This document shows, one piece after another, positions 4,315 through 5,640 of a DNA stretch of 5,640 bases (positions are counted from its first letter, which is position 1; each line of letters opens with the position of its first letter). The translations under genes and the position numbers were made by a program. The notes under the pieces are model-generated. The model was not told the DNA's origin and ran no database searches. It worked only from the letters and a program-made list of their open reading frames with translations. This stretch comes from Christiangramia sp. (GTDB lineage Bacteria; Bacteroidota; Bacteroidia; Flavobacteriales; Flavobacteriaceae): the NCBI GenBank assembly GCA_024644145.1, contig JAHELO010000131.1:1-5640 (forward strand). The letters run 5' to 3'.

Positions 4315-5547
4315 ATGACAAACAAGGAATTACTTTCGGTTGCTGAAAAATTTGGAAGTCCTGTATATGTTTATGATGCTGAGAAGATTATTTCTCAATA
4401 TCAACGACTTACCAGTGCTTTTAAGGTTGACAACCTGAGAATTCACTATGCCGTTAAGGCCCTCTCCAACCTATCTGTTCTTAAATTATTAAATTCTCTG
4501 GGATGCGGCCTGGATACTGTATCTGTACAGGAAGTTAAACTCGGTATCAAAGCCGGTGTAGATCCAGCGAAAATCATATATACTCCAAATGGTGTTTCCC
4601 TGGAAGAGATTGAGGAGGTAGTAAAATTAGGAGCTCAAATAAATATCGATAATCTTTCAATCCTGGAACAATTTGGAAGCCGTCATCCGGAAATTCCAGT
4701 TTGCATTAGAATTAATCCGCATGTTATGGCAGGTGGAAATTCGAAAATTTCGGTAGGACATATAGATTCCAAATTTGGAATAAGTATACATCAAATGCCT
4801 CATTTGCTTAGGATTGTTGAGAATACGGGTATGCATATAAATGGAATACATATGCATACCGGCAGTGATATTCTTGATATCGGGGTGTTTTTATATGCTT
4901 CAGAAATTTTATTTGAAGCAGCCAGAAATTTTAAGGAGCTGGAATTTATTGACTTCGGTAGCGGATTTAAAGTTCCTTACCGGGAAGGTGATATCGAAAC
5001 CGATATCGAGGACCTGGGAAAGCAGCTGACCGAACGTTTTAATACTTTCTGTAAAGAATATGGCCGGGAATTAACCCTGGCTTTTGAACCCGGAAAATAT
5101 CTGGTAAGCGAAGCCGGAAAGTTTCTGGCTAAGGTGAATGTTATTAAGCAAACTACTTCTACTGTATTTGCAGGGATAGACACCGGTTTTAATCATTTAA
5201 TAAGGCCTATGTTCTATGGTTCCCATCATGATATATCCAATATTTCAAATCCCGATGCCAAGCCAAGGTTTTACAGCGTTGTAGGATACATATGTGAAAC
5301 AGATACTTTCGGAAATAATCGCAGAATAGCTGAAATAAGGGAAGGTGACATATTAAGTTTCAGCAATGCCGGAGCCTATTGTTTCTCTATGGCCAGTAAC
5401 TTTAATTCCCGTTACCGCCCCGCTGAAGTTATGTGGTATAATGGGAGGGCTCACTTAATAAGGGAACGCGAAACCTTTGAAGATCTTACCAGACACCAGG
5501 TGGAAATGGATTTTAAAGATTCAGAAACACTCGTAGAAAAAAGTTAG
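4315..5547 (+). CDS. lysA: Diaminopimelate decarboxylase
   Basis: PLP-dependent fold-type III enzyme that decarboxylates meso-diaminopimelate to L-lysine, the last step of lysine synthesis (cytoplasm, dimer). The length of 410 residues is normal. The N-terminal alanine-racemase-like barrel carries the PLP lysine in YAVKAL (Lys48), GIHMHTGSD (177-185, with His179 and His181), DFGSGF (213-218, the phosphate-binding glycines) and EPGK (258-261). The C-terminal beta domain carries HLIRPMFY (294-301, substrate Arg297 and Tyr301), CETD (327-330, Cys327 and Glu328 from the partner subunit) and NAGAYCFSMASNFNSRYRP (351-369, Tyr355). The usual EPGR is EPGK here, which I believe is common in Bacteroidota. 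An ornithine-type or carboxynorspermidine decarboxylase is less likely, given the CExxD motif and the RPxxY motif. It is transcribed alone, between its own promoter and a terminator. Confidence 0.95.
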   Translation: MTNKELLSVAEKFGSPVYVYDAEKIISQYQRLTSAFKVDNLRIHYAVKALSNLSVLKLLNSLGCGLDTVSVQEVKLGIKAGVDPAKIIYTPNGVSLEEIEEVVKLGAQINIDNLSILEQFGSRHPEIPVCIRINPHVMAGGNSKISVGHIDSKFGISIHQMPHLLRIVENTGMHINGIHMHTGSDILDIGVFLYASEILFEAARNFKELEFIDFGSGFKVPYREGDIETDIEDLGKQLTERFNTFCKEYGRELTLAFEPGKYLVSEAGKFLAKVNVIKQTTSTVFAGIDTGFNHLIRPMFYGSHHDISNISNPDAKPRFYSVVGYICETDTFGNNRRIAEIREGDILSFSNAGAYCFSMASNFNSRYRPAEVMWYNGRAHLIRERETFEDLTRHQVEMDFKDSETLVEKS

Positions 5548-5551
5548 AGAT

Positions 5552-5582
5552 AAAAAAAAGCAGCCAACTGGCTGCTTTTTTT
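5552..5582. terminator. Bidirectional intrinsic terminator shared by lysA and the convergent gene
   Basis: GCAGCC (5560-5565) pairs with GGCTGC (5570-5575) around the loop AACT. Eight A precede it and seven T follow, so the hairpin has a U-run in either direction. It starts 4 nt after the lysA stop codon. The stop codon of the minus-strand gene (5581-5583) overlaps its T-run. Confidence 0.92.
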
Positions 5583-5640
5583 ATTCGTAAACTGTATCTG
5601 TTACATTCCCAGATTGATCATAATATACTGTATATTTCAA
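5581..5640 (-). CDS. C-terminal end of an unidentified protein (cut by window edge)
   Basis: On the minus strand, 19 codons and a TAA run inward from the right edge, ending LKYTVYYDQSGNVTDTVYE. The stop falls right at the shared hairpin terminator, which is where a convergent gene should end. This is the main reason to call so short a stretch coding. The Tyr/Thr/Asp-rich, beta-strand-like tail would suit an exported protein, but the fragment is too short to identify. Confidence 0.55.
   Translation of the reverse strand: MKYTVYYDQSGNVTDTVYE

Noticed and set aside
4657..4857. Open reading frames inside lysA in other frames (also 4841-5029 and 4977-5183)
   Set aside because: Shadows of lysA, which carries all expected PLP and substrate motifs in its own frame.

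Overview
The window looks like chromosome from an AT-rich marine-type member of the Bacteroidota, most likely Flavobacteriaceae (Christiangramia/Gramella-like). This placement is an inference. It rests on the style of the proteins (SucC and LysA with the sequence flavour of that family, lipoprotein signal peptides), on start codons without clear Shine-Dalgarno sequences, and on promoter-like TAnnTTTG boxes in place of the E. coli TATAAT type. No phage, transposase, CRISPR array, rRNA or tRNA gene is visible.

Layout, left to right. Positions 1-507 (minus strand) hold the first 169 codons of a lipoprotein trehalase, cut by the window edge. A 104-bp divergent intergenic region with an 11-bp direct repeat and a small dyad separates it from a GNAT-family N-acetyltransferase (612-1070, plus). 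Next on the same strand is a lipoprotein of the metallo-beta-lactamase fold (1133-1933). A 294-bp AT-rich stretch follows, lying between convergent genes. It has no convincing ORF but carries three inverted repeats. A small secreted protein of unknown function with a cysteine-rich tail follows (2228-2452, minus). A strong intrinsic terminator (2566-2594) then closes sucC, the succinyl-CoA ligase beta subunit (2616-3809, minus), which has a well-formed Bacteroidota-type promoter. About 505 bp of non-coding DNA separates sucC from the divergently transcribed lysA, diaminopimelate decarboxylase (4315-5547, plus). A bidirectional hairpin ends lysA and also the last 19 codons of a convergent gene that enters from the right edge.

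The genes do not form one pathway: they are short, mostly single-gene units. The metabolic ones are housekeeping (TCA-cycle substrate-level phosphorylation, lysine biosynthesis, trehalose hydrolysis). I found no obvious new multi-gene system. The points most worth a second look are Gln20 in SucC, a residue linked to GTP specificity in animal enzymes; the nested inverted repeat and the near-perfect 21-bp palindrome in the 1934-2227 gap; the small Cys-tailed secreted protein; and a 13-bp word shared by the sucC and lysA upstream regions.
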